Assembly (NCBI GenBank): GCA_031763025.1
Contig: JASSKH010000025.1
Coordinates: 9,477,665 to 9,541,664, forward strand
Direction: 5' to 3'
Length of the DNA stretch: 64,000 bases
DNA from: Macrocystis pyrifera
Lineage: Eukaryota; Sar; Phaeophyceae; Laminariales; Laminariaceae
Positions 27,476 through 38,529 of the stretch are shown here, in pieces. Below the pieces are notes generated by a model, which saw only the letters and a list, made by a program, of their open reading frames with translations, had not been told where the DNA came from and made no database searches. The position numbers and the translations under genes are program-made. Every line of letters starts with the position of its first letter. Within the stretch, counting starts at the first letter, position 1.

Positions 27476-27681
27476 TTTGACGTCATCCAGGTCACAGGCT
27501 CGAACCTCACTTCGAACGTTTCTTTTACAGAAACGCTTGCGCGCGCCTAACAAAAAAAACACACACACACCCACACACATCTCCCTGGTTCCCCAGGTAA
27601 TGAAACGAAGCGGGTATGTCAGCGTACAGACGTATTCGGTTCTGACGCCCCAAAGATCCCGCCGTTGAGAGGGGGGGAGAG

Positions 27682-27756
27682 TGTTGTAAGGATTACCCTG
27701 GGCTGGGTAATCGATCGATCTTTCACCCCTATAGCTCAGTAGGTAACACCTTCACA
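27682..27756 (+). repeat. right 75-bp terminal repeat
   Basis: It is nearly identical to 27401-27475, differing at only a few positions. It also carries box A but is not followed by box B. Confidence 0.6.
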
Positions 27757-27891
27757 AACTTCAGCACCAAGACATGCGTAGGGCAACTTCCGAGAAGCTC
27801 GAAAAAATCCCGAAAAGCGAGAGGGTATGATCAAACGATCCATAGGGGGGCTAAACCATGACGCCGTATACAAACGTCAGTAAACCATGTA

Positions 27892-28029
27892 AGGGTCGAT
27901 CTTAACGAAGAGTGTTTTTTTTCAGTTTTTTTTTTCGGTATTTTCCCGAAATTTCGGTTTTTTTTTTTCCTGAAAAATACCGAAAATACCGAAAAAAACT
28001 GAAAAACAGTCCTCGTTAAGATCAACCCT
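27892..28029. mobile_element. foldback element with AT-rich arms
   Basis: AGGGTCGATCTTAACGAAGA at the left pairs with the complement of TCCTCGTTAAGATCAACCCT at the right. The inner arms are T-rich on the left and A-rich on the right (CGGTATTTT against AAAATACCG). The whole 138 bases can fold into one long hairpin. There is no coding capacity. It lies about 190 bases upstream of the thioesterase-like start codon. Confidence 0.7.
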
Positions 28030-28219
28030 AACACCCTGTGCCGTAATCCCGTGTTGTTCATTGCCCGGTCAGTCGTTTGTTTTACTGACCCTTGCCGCTT
28101 GCGCACGCGCTTGTCCACGACAAAAATGCTCGCAACAAGCACTACCATAGCATTCGCACGAATCGAGGGCATTTAGCGAACAGCGCGTGCCAGCTATGAA
28201 CCTTGAGTCGTCGTCGTGA

Positions 28220-30610
28220 ATGATACCGTCGGCTTTCGCTCAGGACGCGATAAGTACCGAGCACGAAAAAATCGCAAAGTGGCGAGCCTGGGTCGATCTC
28301 ACGCACCGAGTGCCCAGTGCATCAGTGCGGTTGTTCTGTTGTCCTTGGGCTGGAGGCAATAGCCTTGCGTTTGAATCATGGCCTGAGCGACTGCCTGGAG
28401 TGGAAGTGGTGCCCATCCTTCTTCCAGGAAGACTCACGTAAGTTCACACGGGAGGATAAACATCACGTTTTTTTGTGGTCACGCATAGCTTCGGCAAAGT
28501 AGATTAGCGGGTGAGTGCTGTCCTACGATGGTTGGCCTTTTCTTGTCCTCAGCCGGCAAACACCGTACAACGCGGTGAACGATGAACGCAACACCGAACG
28601 GTCACATCATGGCTGGCAGAGATATCATTGTGCGGAATGCTTTTGATTTGAGAGAACAAGCTTCGCAACACAGTGTACCCCCGTATCACAGTAGCTCACA
28701 TATGTTTTGCGAGTTATACCATAGAGGCACTATGGTACTTAGTGTATCACTGGGCCATCAGCTTAAGGCGGCCTAGATACCATGAATCCTTGGAGTTGCT
28801 GATCACAAGGGACTATTGGCCCGTTTACTACAGTACAGCAAACATTTTAGCAGTAAAACAGTATTCCACATTAATGGTAAGTGGATTATCGCCGAAACGT
28901 GGGTCCAGGTCTAAAGCGGGTAACGATTCCTGTTTAACTGTGCGTGGTACCCACTACCTTCAATTGACACACTCTTTGTCATTTGTTATTGATGCGTGCA
29001 TCACCGCGAAACAATGCGAGAAGACGGGCCTACGAAAGCGCCCTCACGAGCATTTCCGACATCGTAACGATGGTGGTGGAGGCACTCTGCGGGTTACATC
29101 TCCTCGCGCACGACGGCATCCCGGTCTTTGCATTCGGCCACGAATTCGGGGCGCTAGTGGCTTTCGAAATATGCAGAAGAGTACAAGCGGACTTTCCCGT
29201 CAGGGGCTTGTTCGTTTCTGGCATGAGCTGTCCTCAGGTGGGAGGGGTCCCCTCTTAAAACGTTTTTTAATCCTCTGGCGGTTGGGTAAAACTATAGCTC
29301 AAGAAGCTCTAGCTCACCACACTTTCACGAATGTGTCGTGAGTCAAGTTAACTCTGTTTGCATTACTACTGCAGTACACAACGATTGTTGTACTGCTTAC
29401 GGTGCTAACACTGCCAGTTCGATATGCTTCGCATGAGGCAGAAAATGTGGATATAGCCCCGATTATTTGTCCATCGAACCGCCAGAAAAAAAAGCATGCC
29501 GAAGTTATCATTTACAAGCTTACTGTAGCTCTAATGTCTTGCAGTTGTGTTGTCATATGTTGTCATATACTCTCCTCTTGTACAGATGGCGCATGAGCGA
29601 GAGAAGATGTCTATCCTCTGTCAGACATCCCTAGACGGGCACGTTCTTCATGCCAAAAACTCCGAGGTACGTTCAACCTACTTCCAACGTGGCACAGGGG
29701 TATAGCCGGAGTAAATACCAACTCACGCCTTCAATGCCGCGCTTAGTGTCAATGGGTTGAATAAACAAACGTAAAATTACTGCATGCACGTGCTGAGAGC
29801 CGTATCTGATAGGAAAATTATTCATCCCCCTATGCCATGCTTATAGAAATAAAGACCGTTGAATCCCGAGGGGGGGAACCATATCCGTTTGACACATGCG
29901 TCTCAACCTTGGCAAACATTTATGACAAAGCAGTTTGAGGATGCGATGTTGAGGCGAGGATCTGTGCCGCCGGAGTTGCGCGAGAACAAAGACTTGTTGG
30001 GAATATTCACACCCCTGTGGTTTGCGGACCTCAGGTAAGGTGCCACATAGTTAAAAAGAGCGTACACCACGCTGTGTACATCCAAACAAGTCTGTCACTC
30101 TCATTGCGGTGACGAGCTATGGACTTTGTGAACGCCTTCCTATTAATATCGATATTCGAAATTCTCGGCCCGTCTTATGTCTTGACCCTCACTCAACTAT
30201 TCGGCGTGCCTGCTGTATATAGCGCGGTGGACTCGTACGAATACCTAAGTGGCACGGCGCTCGAGTGCCCAATCTATAGCTTCGGGGGAACACACGACGG
30301 CGAACAGGACATCGGCGCTTGGGCCATGGAGACCTCGTCGGACAGGAGTGAAAGCGTGCTATACCCCGGGGGGGGGTTCTATTTGCTGGATCCGGACAAT
30401 GAGGTATCCACGGAAATAGGTTGGGACCATCACCACTCGTAGGCGCATTTATCCCATGGCGCCATTTTAAAAGCCTGGAAACACATTCTGGAAGAATCAC
30501 TTTCACGTACTTGTAGCGCCTTGTCACGCCCTGTAGTGTTTCGGCAGGCCATGAAATCCGCATCCGGCAAGCGTGAGGCACTGCTAACGGATAGCTGCAG
30601 TAGATTGTAG
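28220..30610 (+). CDS. type II thioesterase-like alpha/beta hydrolase, catalytic residues lost
   Basis: The family releases acyl groups from carrier proteins of polyketide, peptide and fatty acid synthases. Exons are 28220-28437, 29021-29237, 29586-29666, 29931-30034, 30223-30403 and 30548-30610. All phases agree, giving 287 residues, slightly above the usual 240-260. The N-terminal signature LFCCPWAGGNSLAFESWPERLPG followed by PILLPGR is clear (residues about 39-71). The nucleophile elbow, normally GHSxG, reads GHEFG (29137-29151, residue about 113). The C-terminal catalytic His motif PGGHFYL reads PGGGFYL (30364-30384). The intervening GGTHD keeps the acidic member. With both Ser and His gone the protein should not be a hydrolase by the known mechanism. 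No carrier-protein or synthase gene is nearby. The acceptor at 29020 lacks a good pyrimidine tract, and the last exon is short and chosen by phase. Confidence 0.8.
29262..29345 (+). repeat. dispersed repeat family A, copy 3
   Basis: TTTTTTAATCCTCTGGCGGTTGGGTAAAA, then AGCTCAAGAAGCTCTAGCTCACCACACTTTCACGA and GTGTCGTGAGT repeat the order of family A in diverged form. It lies in intron 2 of the thioesterase-like gene, starting about 25 bases after the donor. Confidence 0.65.
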
Positions 30611-32023
30611 TACCTGAAAAAGCCTGCTGACGGTCGCCAGCTGAAACGGCTAGTCAGTCACGATCATTTTTATACCGACCTCGATAAGTTGAGGTGCTCA
30701 ACAACCGTGATGGGCGGAAAACATGCATACTTACTGTAAGTCGGAGGCAAGTCCGCCAGCGGCGTTGATGGAGGTTTTGTGGGCACGCTTGCCGTGGGGA
30801 ACGTGCTTGTCCCAATCGGTACGTTGTTCGTTGACCATCATTGCCAGCTGTGAAGGTGCTCCTTGTGATGCAGCATCGTCAACTACCTCTTTTTCAGAGA
30901 AATCGCCTTCACTTGCTGCCGTTAAATATGACAGCTAGGCGATGCCTCGGGCCCCGTTACACCCTCTGCCTCGAACCATTCGACTCTAATTCCGAGTAGT
31001 TTGTCCCAAAAAACGTGGGGACAGGCTATAGGTGGGGGTCAAGACGAATGCAGTTTCGAATATGGCCTTAGCAGCGCGGAAGGCACAGAGTAGCTCTTCC
31101 CCACCTCTTCGTGTTCTCCGGCCACCGCGCACACGATTCTCGAGCCGGTGGCGTCAAAACGTGGGCTAATCAGGGGTCAGAAGTGGTCACTGGGGGTCTC
31201 ATAACCGTGTTCCGTCTCTTCCATTGTACTTGCGTAATACCAATTATGAAACGACAACATGAACGATAACAGCGTACCAGATACATCGCATGAAGAAAAC
31301 GAGAACGACCAACGTTTCTCGTTGGTGTGCTGGCCCTTTCGCTCTACGGTCGAAAAATACAGGACAAGGTTCTTCGGTTCTTCAGAGATCGCTTTCATCG
31401 CTGTATAGAAGAAGGGAAGCCGGACGAAGAACCATGGCAAATGTGAGCTCGGATAGCGAAAATACGAAATTAAGCCCACCACATTCTCAGAAACCAAGGC
31501 CACAATTCCGTTTCCCAAGTCTAAACGAGCCGAGAGGTTCGCAAACGGGTCGAGAGGTTCGCGATATAATTCCGATCTATTGACACTAAGCATGAGAAAA
31601 AAAAAGGACGTACATTATGTCATCTACGTTAAAGCCATATATCAACCCCCTACGTTCCCCTTTTCAGGGCAGAAGGCAACACGTACCCCGGAGCGCCGAA
31701 GGACGACGAAGGTTCTGCATCAAGCGGCTGATGCTGTCGCCGGTCGATATTTGGCGTGGTCAACGAAGTGCACAAGGGCCACTGCTCCATATTTGAACAG
31801 TATTGGTATCGTAGCTTCTATTTATAATACAAACTCCAGTCGCGCAGGGAGGGCAACGCCTTCCGCACGGAGCGCGCGTGTGATCAGTTTGACACCGACC
31901 CATAATTCGATTTCGGAGCGCTTCATATAGTCAGCTGCCTATATTAAGTTGATTGCCTTCAATGTGCGCGCCTTATTCTGCTCGGCCACCACGTGATCCA
32001 TCTCACTATTAATAGACGTTCGT
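30611..32023. other. convergent intergenic spacer
   Basis: This lies between the stop of the thioesterase-like gene (+) and the stop of the phosphatase gene (-). Apart from the integrase remnant at 30748-30933 and a family B half-site near 30990-31025, I see no recognisable feature. Open frames near 31177-31593 show no known motif. Confidence 0.55.
30748..30933 (-). pseudogene. Ty3/gypsy-type integrase fragment
   Basis: The minus-strand translation contains LAMMVNEQRTDWDKHVPHGK, followed about seven residues later by SINAAGGLASDL. This resembles the end of the integrase core of Ty3/gypsy retrotransposons, where a QxxWDxxLP segment is followed by an N-x-ATG(L/M)xP segment. The conserved FAYN preceding the second block is degraded to RAHK. 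The frame opens after a stop at its left end and runs into TAA directly after ASDLQ. No reverse transcriptase, protease or LTR is recognisable nearby. It is a decayed fragment. Confidence 0.6.
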
Positions 32024-35000
32024 TCACTTGACATCGCACTTCAGCTCGCCATCTGCAGAGTGAAGTTTCTCGGCTTCCTTTTCCTCGACCTTCGCTGGCA
32101 GTGATAGTGGTTGCAGCCAAGCCCTCATGCTTGATCTAGACAAACAAATTTCTCTATACTTCTTGAAACCTGACCGCACCGCGACGAACGTTAGACCGGA
32201 GTCCTTGCTGACTCTGAAGCAGCATGCGCCAACCTTTGACACGGTCTTCACGTTCAGCTCGTCATCGTCGAAGAACAGCATGTCTCGATATGCTACTCTG
32301 GTGGCAGCCGAGATATTCTGGAGGGTTGGTTGCACGGGGTAGGATTGGCACAGCAAGAACGCGTGCGTGACTTTGTGATATCATGATTCGTGCCGTTGCC
32401 GGTTAGCTGTCAGTTCCAAACAGTAAGGGCCTAAGACCTATGCCAATGGAAACGCGAAGTCCAAACATTTTCTTTCAAAAATATTGCTGTAAAAAAACAT
32501 ATTCTCGTACCGCCGCTGTGGGAAAAAAGGGAGAAAATGTTTGATATTGTCTTAGTTTTTTCTAACGGCTGCAGGCGGCGCAATTTGTTTTCTCTCGTTG
32601 CAAATTGTCAACACGCTGATAAAAATCAGCTCGTGCGACGATAGATGCTCGATCTCGATATAGACTCAGCACACGGCCAACCGCTTGGTGTCGGGCAAGG
32701 CCAACGAGTATAGATGACGGCATCGAAGATAGAAAGTGAATGCATGCTCTAGGGGGCGAGAGCTTGCCGGCGGCGTCCTGCGGTATCCTCCTAAACCTGA
32801 AAAAAAAACTGTTTTTAGCCATTCGAGACGGATCGAGAATTTTTGTCTTCTGTTTTGTACACTTCAGCGGCTAATTGTTTTTTTTTTATCGTACGCCTGG
32901 CCAGCGCCCGCCACACGTCACTCACCATTGTCGAACCAAACATCCGCCTGAGTTTTCTGAAGCCGATCTTGGCCCAACATCGGCCCCAGATCTGCTTTCT
33001 GGGGCTTTTCCAAAAGTTGGGAACTTTTTATTTTCTAAACGTGCCCATAGGAAGCGTGTTCTAATTTGTTTTGGCGGGTATATTTGGAATTCAAACTTTT
33101 TATTGATACTTCGCTTTCCCATTGGCATAGGTCTAAGCATGGCGGTGCTTGTTCGAAGGGCTTGGTTCTACAAGCTCACGCTCTCTCCCTGTTGTCCATT
33201 GATGCCGGTCGGTCTCCCGAGTTGTAGGGGTGAGTACAGGTGGGGTAGGAAACATTGTGACCTTGATGGGGTAACTACGTACTACAGAAATGCCTTGCAA
33301 CGGGAGTGCTTTAACGCACCCGTTGTTGTTGCTCAATTGGAACACTGACGCTATCGCTACAGCGTGCGAAAACATGCAATGAATGCACCAGAGCCGCGCA
33401 ATTTCGCCATGTCAGTATCCCTAACCTCAAAAGAACACCGCACACGTAGTGCATCACACACAAAGAAGTCAGCAGCACAACACTTACAACGTTTCAGACG
33501 TCACGGCAATGCAAGGTAGCCCACACCTTGAAGTGCGTCGCCTTGCTTCCCCCATGTATCTCCAGGCAGCAGAACATATCCAGGATTCCCAACGCTCGTA
33601 ATATGCCTCTCGCCGCCCCTTCTACAGGGGAACGGCTAGCGACAGCTAATCGAATCGAGCCCTGACGAGAGGGCACTCGAGCGAGCAAGGATCGTCTTCC
33701 GTCAAAAATTTCCGTTAGCGAAAGACAGAAACATGAGCGAACAAGCGGTCTACAAACGCCTCAACATGTTACGTATTATTCAATATCTGGTACCCAGGAG
33801 GATATCACCAATAAAACATCTCGATCTGAAAAGCGATGGCACACCGGGACAACTACATACTTGTATACACGTACGTAAACGACAAGTACGCAAACAGTAG
33901 CACGTACCGCTACGAGCTTGCATATTCAAGCCCCGACTATCACATCACACTATTCTGGGGTAAACACATGCTTCGGCCAAAAGCGTGCTTACAAACACGC
34001 GAGGGCGCACCCATGTAGTAGAGGGTACTACAGCTGAGCGCCACCAAAAATCTCACGATGTGGAGAACACAAATACACACACCTGCTGGTTGAGGCGGCG
34101 TAGGACATCCAACACCTGCGGGAAAAGCCGCACGACCTTCTCCGCCCCTTGCAGGGATCGGCACTTCACGGCGCAGCCCTCGTCATCGAGTCGACTGTAG
34201 GGTCCTGCAGTTTGTTCATGGCAGTAAAATGGCCACAACTGCGCGGGCATAACGGTCACGGTTGCAGACAATCAGTGAAGGCATTCGGTCATGTCAAAAT
34301 CAACAAAGAGACACTGACGACAACGAAATTCTGGGCCTACGAAACGCCACTTAACCATGGATAACTCCTGCCACGCAAACCCGTTCCAGCACGTGGACCG
34401 CGCAATCTCAATTACGTTGTTGAGCCTACGTGTTGGTTTGGCGTGGGCTGTCGAACAAACGCAACGAAGTCCCGAAAATACCCTATATTCTGGAGGCTGG
34501 AGAGGACCCAAAGCTGGGTCGTCGAATTTGATTCTAGGCCTTGGCCAATTTTTTTCGCCAAAGGCTACACAAAGGCCGCACAGTGTTCACAGCAGCCATA
34601 CATTAATGTGTTGATTACAATCGTACTTTCCATTGTTGCCATGGTGCCGTTGGGCGACATCACGAGAGACCAACTTCTCGGCTCAACCATCACGTGTGTG
34701 GTCTGGTTGCAACCACTGCGATTTTGAGCTGAAGTTCAGCAAGCGCTCTTTCAGATCGGCATCTCATTGATCTCGACCTCTACCCTCTCCTCGTAGCGGC
34801 GTGCCCATTTACGTTGTAACTGAAGCAACATTTGGTCATGAAGCTCCCAGTGACGTTAGATACTGGGTTCTGTCACGGCAATACATTTAAATTCCCACAT
34901 CCCTGCTTTTCGGCGCTATTTAGACGTCTACTTTCATCGATTCATAGCTATCCCCTCCCTGAAAACTCCCACGCAATCCAACTTCAAGCAAAATGGATCT

Positions 35001-38000
35001 GTCGTCAATCGACCATCAATTCAATATTCGATCTGACGTACGATTGTAGAATTTGGCTCTGTCCGGTCAACCGGAACTTGAATAAGCTATCGCAAATCAC
35101 TCGCAAATTCAATATCTCATCTGACATTATTTTATTGATCTCTCTATCTTTTCGACGGGCATCGGTCTGCTCGCGCGCCCCCATGCTCTATGTATGCCCG
35201 CGTGATGATTAATCATATACTGGTGCCGGTACGAGCATGTGACACGTGATTTTTATCTACGCGTATGTGATCCATCCATGCTGCACTGCTGCCGTACACG
35301 TTCGGCCGACGCAGTCATCAATCGATCGAACTCACAGCTGACGTCCGTCTATATTTTCTCTTTGCCGTCTGTCTGTGGTCGTGACAGTTGTAGGGATCTC
35401 TCTCTCTCCGTTCATCTATCTGCCGTCGCGACCGCCAAGGGGCCCCGAGCTATTTCTCTCTGCATCTTCGCAACCGGGATCAGTCACTATGTGGCGACGT
35501 GCTGCTGTTGGTAGTGGCTTCTGTCAAAAATATGAAGGGACACAAGTCTAGCATGCAGCACCTACTTACAGTACTCTACTGCTATGTGTAGTATTCTAGT
35601 TGTTGTTGTTCTCACGTTAACTCTCAAAATGAAGGAGTCCGTGGTCACACAAAGGTGTTGGAGCCTTAGGAAGATCCGAAAAACCATAAAAAATCGAAAT
35701 TCGGCTGCCTAAAAATACACGAGACGAAGAAGGCGCACACAAGATGAAACCAATGTGCAAACTGAACTAACATGGCCGCGAGTATATCCTCTCAACTACA
35801 GCACAGAGTTGCCCCCGTTCCCACAACTAACCAACTCGTGGTTACTGACCACAGCGGTTGCTGTCTGGAGTGCTGCCTGCAACGTACGAAACGCACGGTA
35901 TTCGTGAACACACAGGAACACGCCTGCTGTCTGGGGTGCTGTCAGAGAGACGACTCGCGGACATGCAGTGAAAAAGGAGTAATCGAACCAAAATCCACCA
36001 CACAGGTATCAATGATCGCCATAGCTTCCCGGACTGTCTGACAAAAGGTGCATCACAGCTATGAAACCACGTCCCTGATAATTGCGGGGGTCATTGCCCA
36101 TGAAGTGTATACAACTCGCCAACACTACAAAGACCGGTGGCGTAAATAACAAGTACCAGGTACGTACTACTGCCTCGTGAAAAACAAAACAAGAGCGAAA
36201 AACGATGACTGCTTCTCTCGTGATGATGTGCACGCCGGTCATGGGTCTTTGTGTGCCGTCCTGCCGCCGTTCTTCATGGCCGCCTCATCGCCCTGGCCCA
36301 ATCGACCCGCTCCTTTGCACGTGCTCTCGTTGCCACTCCCTTCCAGTCGTCCTTTCTCGGTCGTCTCCATAAACAAAACGCTCCTCGGGCTTGCGGTTCT
36401 GATCTGAAAAACAAAATTTCTCGCGCAGGTTGAGTTCAATCCGCCCCACTCGTCGACGCTCTGTCTCCCACCTCCTTCGTCGTCGAATCCAGCCTCCTAC
36501 CGGCGCAATAGACTATGCCGTAATTTGGCCTGTGGTGGCGCCTGGTTCCGCGCACGGACATCCCGATTGAGCATTGCCGCTCTGCCGCTGCTGCCTTAAA
36601 AAATGCGCGCGAATCGTAGGTGTCCGTACCTGACGCACCACGTACGACCCAACTCTTTTGCCGGTTGAGCCTCGCGGCCACACGCAGCAGCAAGAAGGTA
36701 TCACTCCTTGACGGTGATTCCAGCCTTACACCCGCCAGAAAGACCTACCCCACTCGCTATAAGCCTGATAGAGCATGCCCCGCAGCATGCCTTGCCGAGG
36801 CAGCGAGGGGAACGGAGAATATTACTGCAGGTCAGGTATAAATCATACGGGCCCGCATTCAAGCAAAGCTGAATAGAGCGATGACTACTTTGTGTGCGCA
36901 CGGCGGTATCGCAACGGCCAGCGCCCGTTACATGCAATGCATCGCTCAACCTGGCTCCATCCTCGAATAGGAGCGCCATGGCGGAGACCAAAACGTTTGC
37001 CTTTCATTGTTTGGTTTCGTATTGGTATCATGTAAGGAACCAAAGGCCCCTTTTAAAAAACGAAAATTCGAAATTCGCAGGTACCACACACCACCACAAT
37101 GTCATAGCTGTCACCTCGAGCTATTTTTTCAGTACAATAGAACCACTGCCGTGTTGCTGCGTACTACTGCTGTGTCTCTTTGTGGTTATCACTACCTCAA
37201 CCCGCACCCCGCCAAGCTGGCAAACCCCGTGTGCGTGTCAAGGACGGCCTCTCAGACTCCGTGGACTATTGATTAATTGTAACCGCCAGGAAGCGAGGTC
37301 GGTCAGCCGGTCGTTCGAGACGCTATTGCAAACACGAGCAACAGCAAGCAGCAGCAAGCAGTAGTAATTACAGTTCTTGGAGTATTCAGGATGAAGGGGT
37401 AGACTCTACTGACACGCTACTGTACAGACAACACACAACACTAGAATTATAAGACTGATCGCAAAAGCACTACGAGCACTGAGAGCGGGTCGGGGCGCAG
37501 TCCCCGCCCGCGCCCCGCCCAGCCGACCTACCCCGTGTGCGAGTCAAGGGTGGCCTCACCCCGTGGATTTTTGATTGAATGGAAAATCGTCAGAAAGCGG
37601 ACTATGTCAGCCATGAAGTGTCACTGGGACTCGCGTGCAGAGCAACCCCTCTGCACGCTATGAAGCCCGTCCTGTCACCACGGACTGCACCGTGGCGATG
37701 ACTTATGTGATAACAACAACAAGAAACAACGAATTCAGTACAAAAGCAACGCCGCCCAGAATGGCCTCGTCAACTACGAGTGGTTGTCTATGTAATCGAT
37801 CCTAGTCCTAGGCTGTAATAGGTCTGTAGGTCGAACGCACCGTCTTATCCAGGTCAAGGACTACGAGCTTCGGCAGGGGACCGACGAAATCCAGCGAATT
37901 CTCCTGTACTGACGGTCGTCCTTCAATCGAACCTTTGCTCGTGGCTTCTTCATGACCATCGTGCCTGCCACGCCCCCCCTCCGTCACACCCGCACCACCA

Positions 38001-38095
38001 AGATCGAATGCCTTCTCTCGTCGACTATGAGGCGCTACCTCGTCGTCCTCCTGAGCATGCCTGCTCCGTTTCCTTGATGCTGATGCTGATTCCAT
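32024..38095 (-). CDS. MDP1: magnesium-dependent phosphatase-1 (HAD superfamily)
   Basis: MDP1 is a small cytosolic HAD phosphatase that acts on protein tyrosine phosphate and sugar phosphates in vitro and has been linked to protein deglycation repair. Exons on the minus strand are 38095-37841, 34238-34083, 33661-33527 and 32317-32024, all joined in phase 0, giving 279 residues. HAD motif I is VVLDLDKT (Asp81, Asp83, Thr85), split by the first intron from the family hallmark LWPF. Motif II is AVASRS. Motif III Lys is in HGGSKATHF, where the family has YPGSKxxHF. Motif IV is MLFFDDDE. A predicted cap-like loop with many Cys lies in exon 2. Compared with about 165-180 residues in animals it has an extra N-terminal extension of about 75 charged, low-complexity residues, and a C-terminal tail rich in Lys and Glu. 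The 3.6 kb first intron carries a diverged direct repeat. Confidence 0.9.
37206..37612 (+). repeat. diverged direct repeat, about 100 bp, in MDP1 intron 1
   Basis: 37206-37310 and 37512-37612 share CCCCGCC, CCCCGTGTGCG, GTCAAGG, GGCCTC, CGTGGA, TTGATT, GAAGCG or GAAAGCG, and a final GTCAGCC in the same order and spacing. About three quarters of positions agree by eye. No coding signal. Confidence 0.6.
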
Positions 38096-38529
38096 CGAAT
38101 ATGCGGCCCAATTAGAACGGGACCTGACAGTCCCGCACTTGGAGGCTCGTGAATTAGCGGCAGTTCAGTAGCGCCTGAGCACTTACGACAAAGTACTGGA
38201 GTTTACAGAGGGGTGAAGTCTGCGAGTCTGGCAGGGGGGAACACACAATAGCAGTTGGGTGGCGTTGCGAGCTGCTGAATGGGCTAGTCATTCCCATTGG
38301 GCTGTGCCGATTGGAACGAAATACAGGAGTTCCACTCGAGGTGAATAGCTTGCGGGTGTGGGAAACTTAATCACGCCGCGTGTGGCGTGGCCAGCCTCTG
38401 TTTCATCGTGCTGCTTGGTCTCTTCCTCCCTGCTCTTACCGACAGAAAGTACAGAGGGCACGCCGGTGTCGCTCATTGGAAGGGGAGAGGATAAGAGGCC
38501 ACGGACGGAGGCCACGAAACAAGGTCGCG
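38096..38529. promoter_or_regulatory. divergent promoter region of MDP1 and MRD1
   Basis: The start codons of the two genes face away from each other across 434 bases. Both 5' UTRs and both core promoters must lie in this interval or just inside, so a shared bidirectional promoter is likely. I see no clear TATA box for either gene. Confidence 0.5.

Larger units (their letters stand above)
27401..27756 (+). mobile_element. miniature LTR (TRIM/SMART-like) element
   Basis: Two 75-base direct repeats, 27401-27475 and 27682-27756, begin TGTTNTAAGG and end TTCACA, so each starts TG and ends CA. The bases AACT lie immediately outside both ends (27397-27400 and 27757-27760), a perfect 4-base target-site duplication. 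A purine run (27667-27681) immediately precedes the second repeat, the position of a polypurine tract. The 206-base interior has no coding capacity. I could not recognise a primer-binding site with confidence. Each repeat contains TAGCTCAGTAGG, a perfect match to the tRNA box A consensus. A box-B-like GGCTCGAACCTC follows the first repeat, so a tRNA-derived SINE origin must be considered too. Confidence 0.6.
26034..28219. other. divergent intergenic region between Maf and thioesterase genes
   Basis: No gene is supported. Coding-like composition is present on both strands around 26596-26946, but neither frame shows a known motif or a convincing exon chain. The region holds four TACCAGGTA sites between 26178 and 26450, the miniature LTR element at 27401-27756 and the foldback element at 27892-28029. 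Promoters of both flanking genes should lie here. Confidence 0.5.

Noticed and set aside
27449..27521. tRNA gene
   Set aside because: Box A is perfect and box B is close, but the acceptor, D and T arms do not pair and box A is duplicated at 27730 without box B; treated as a tRNA-like part of a mobile element.
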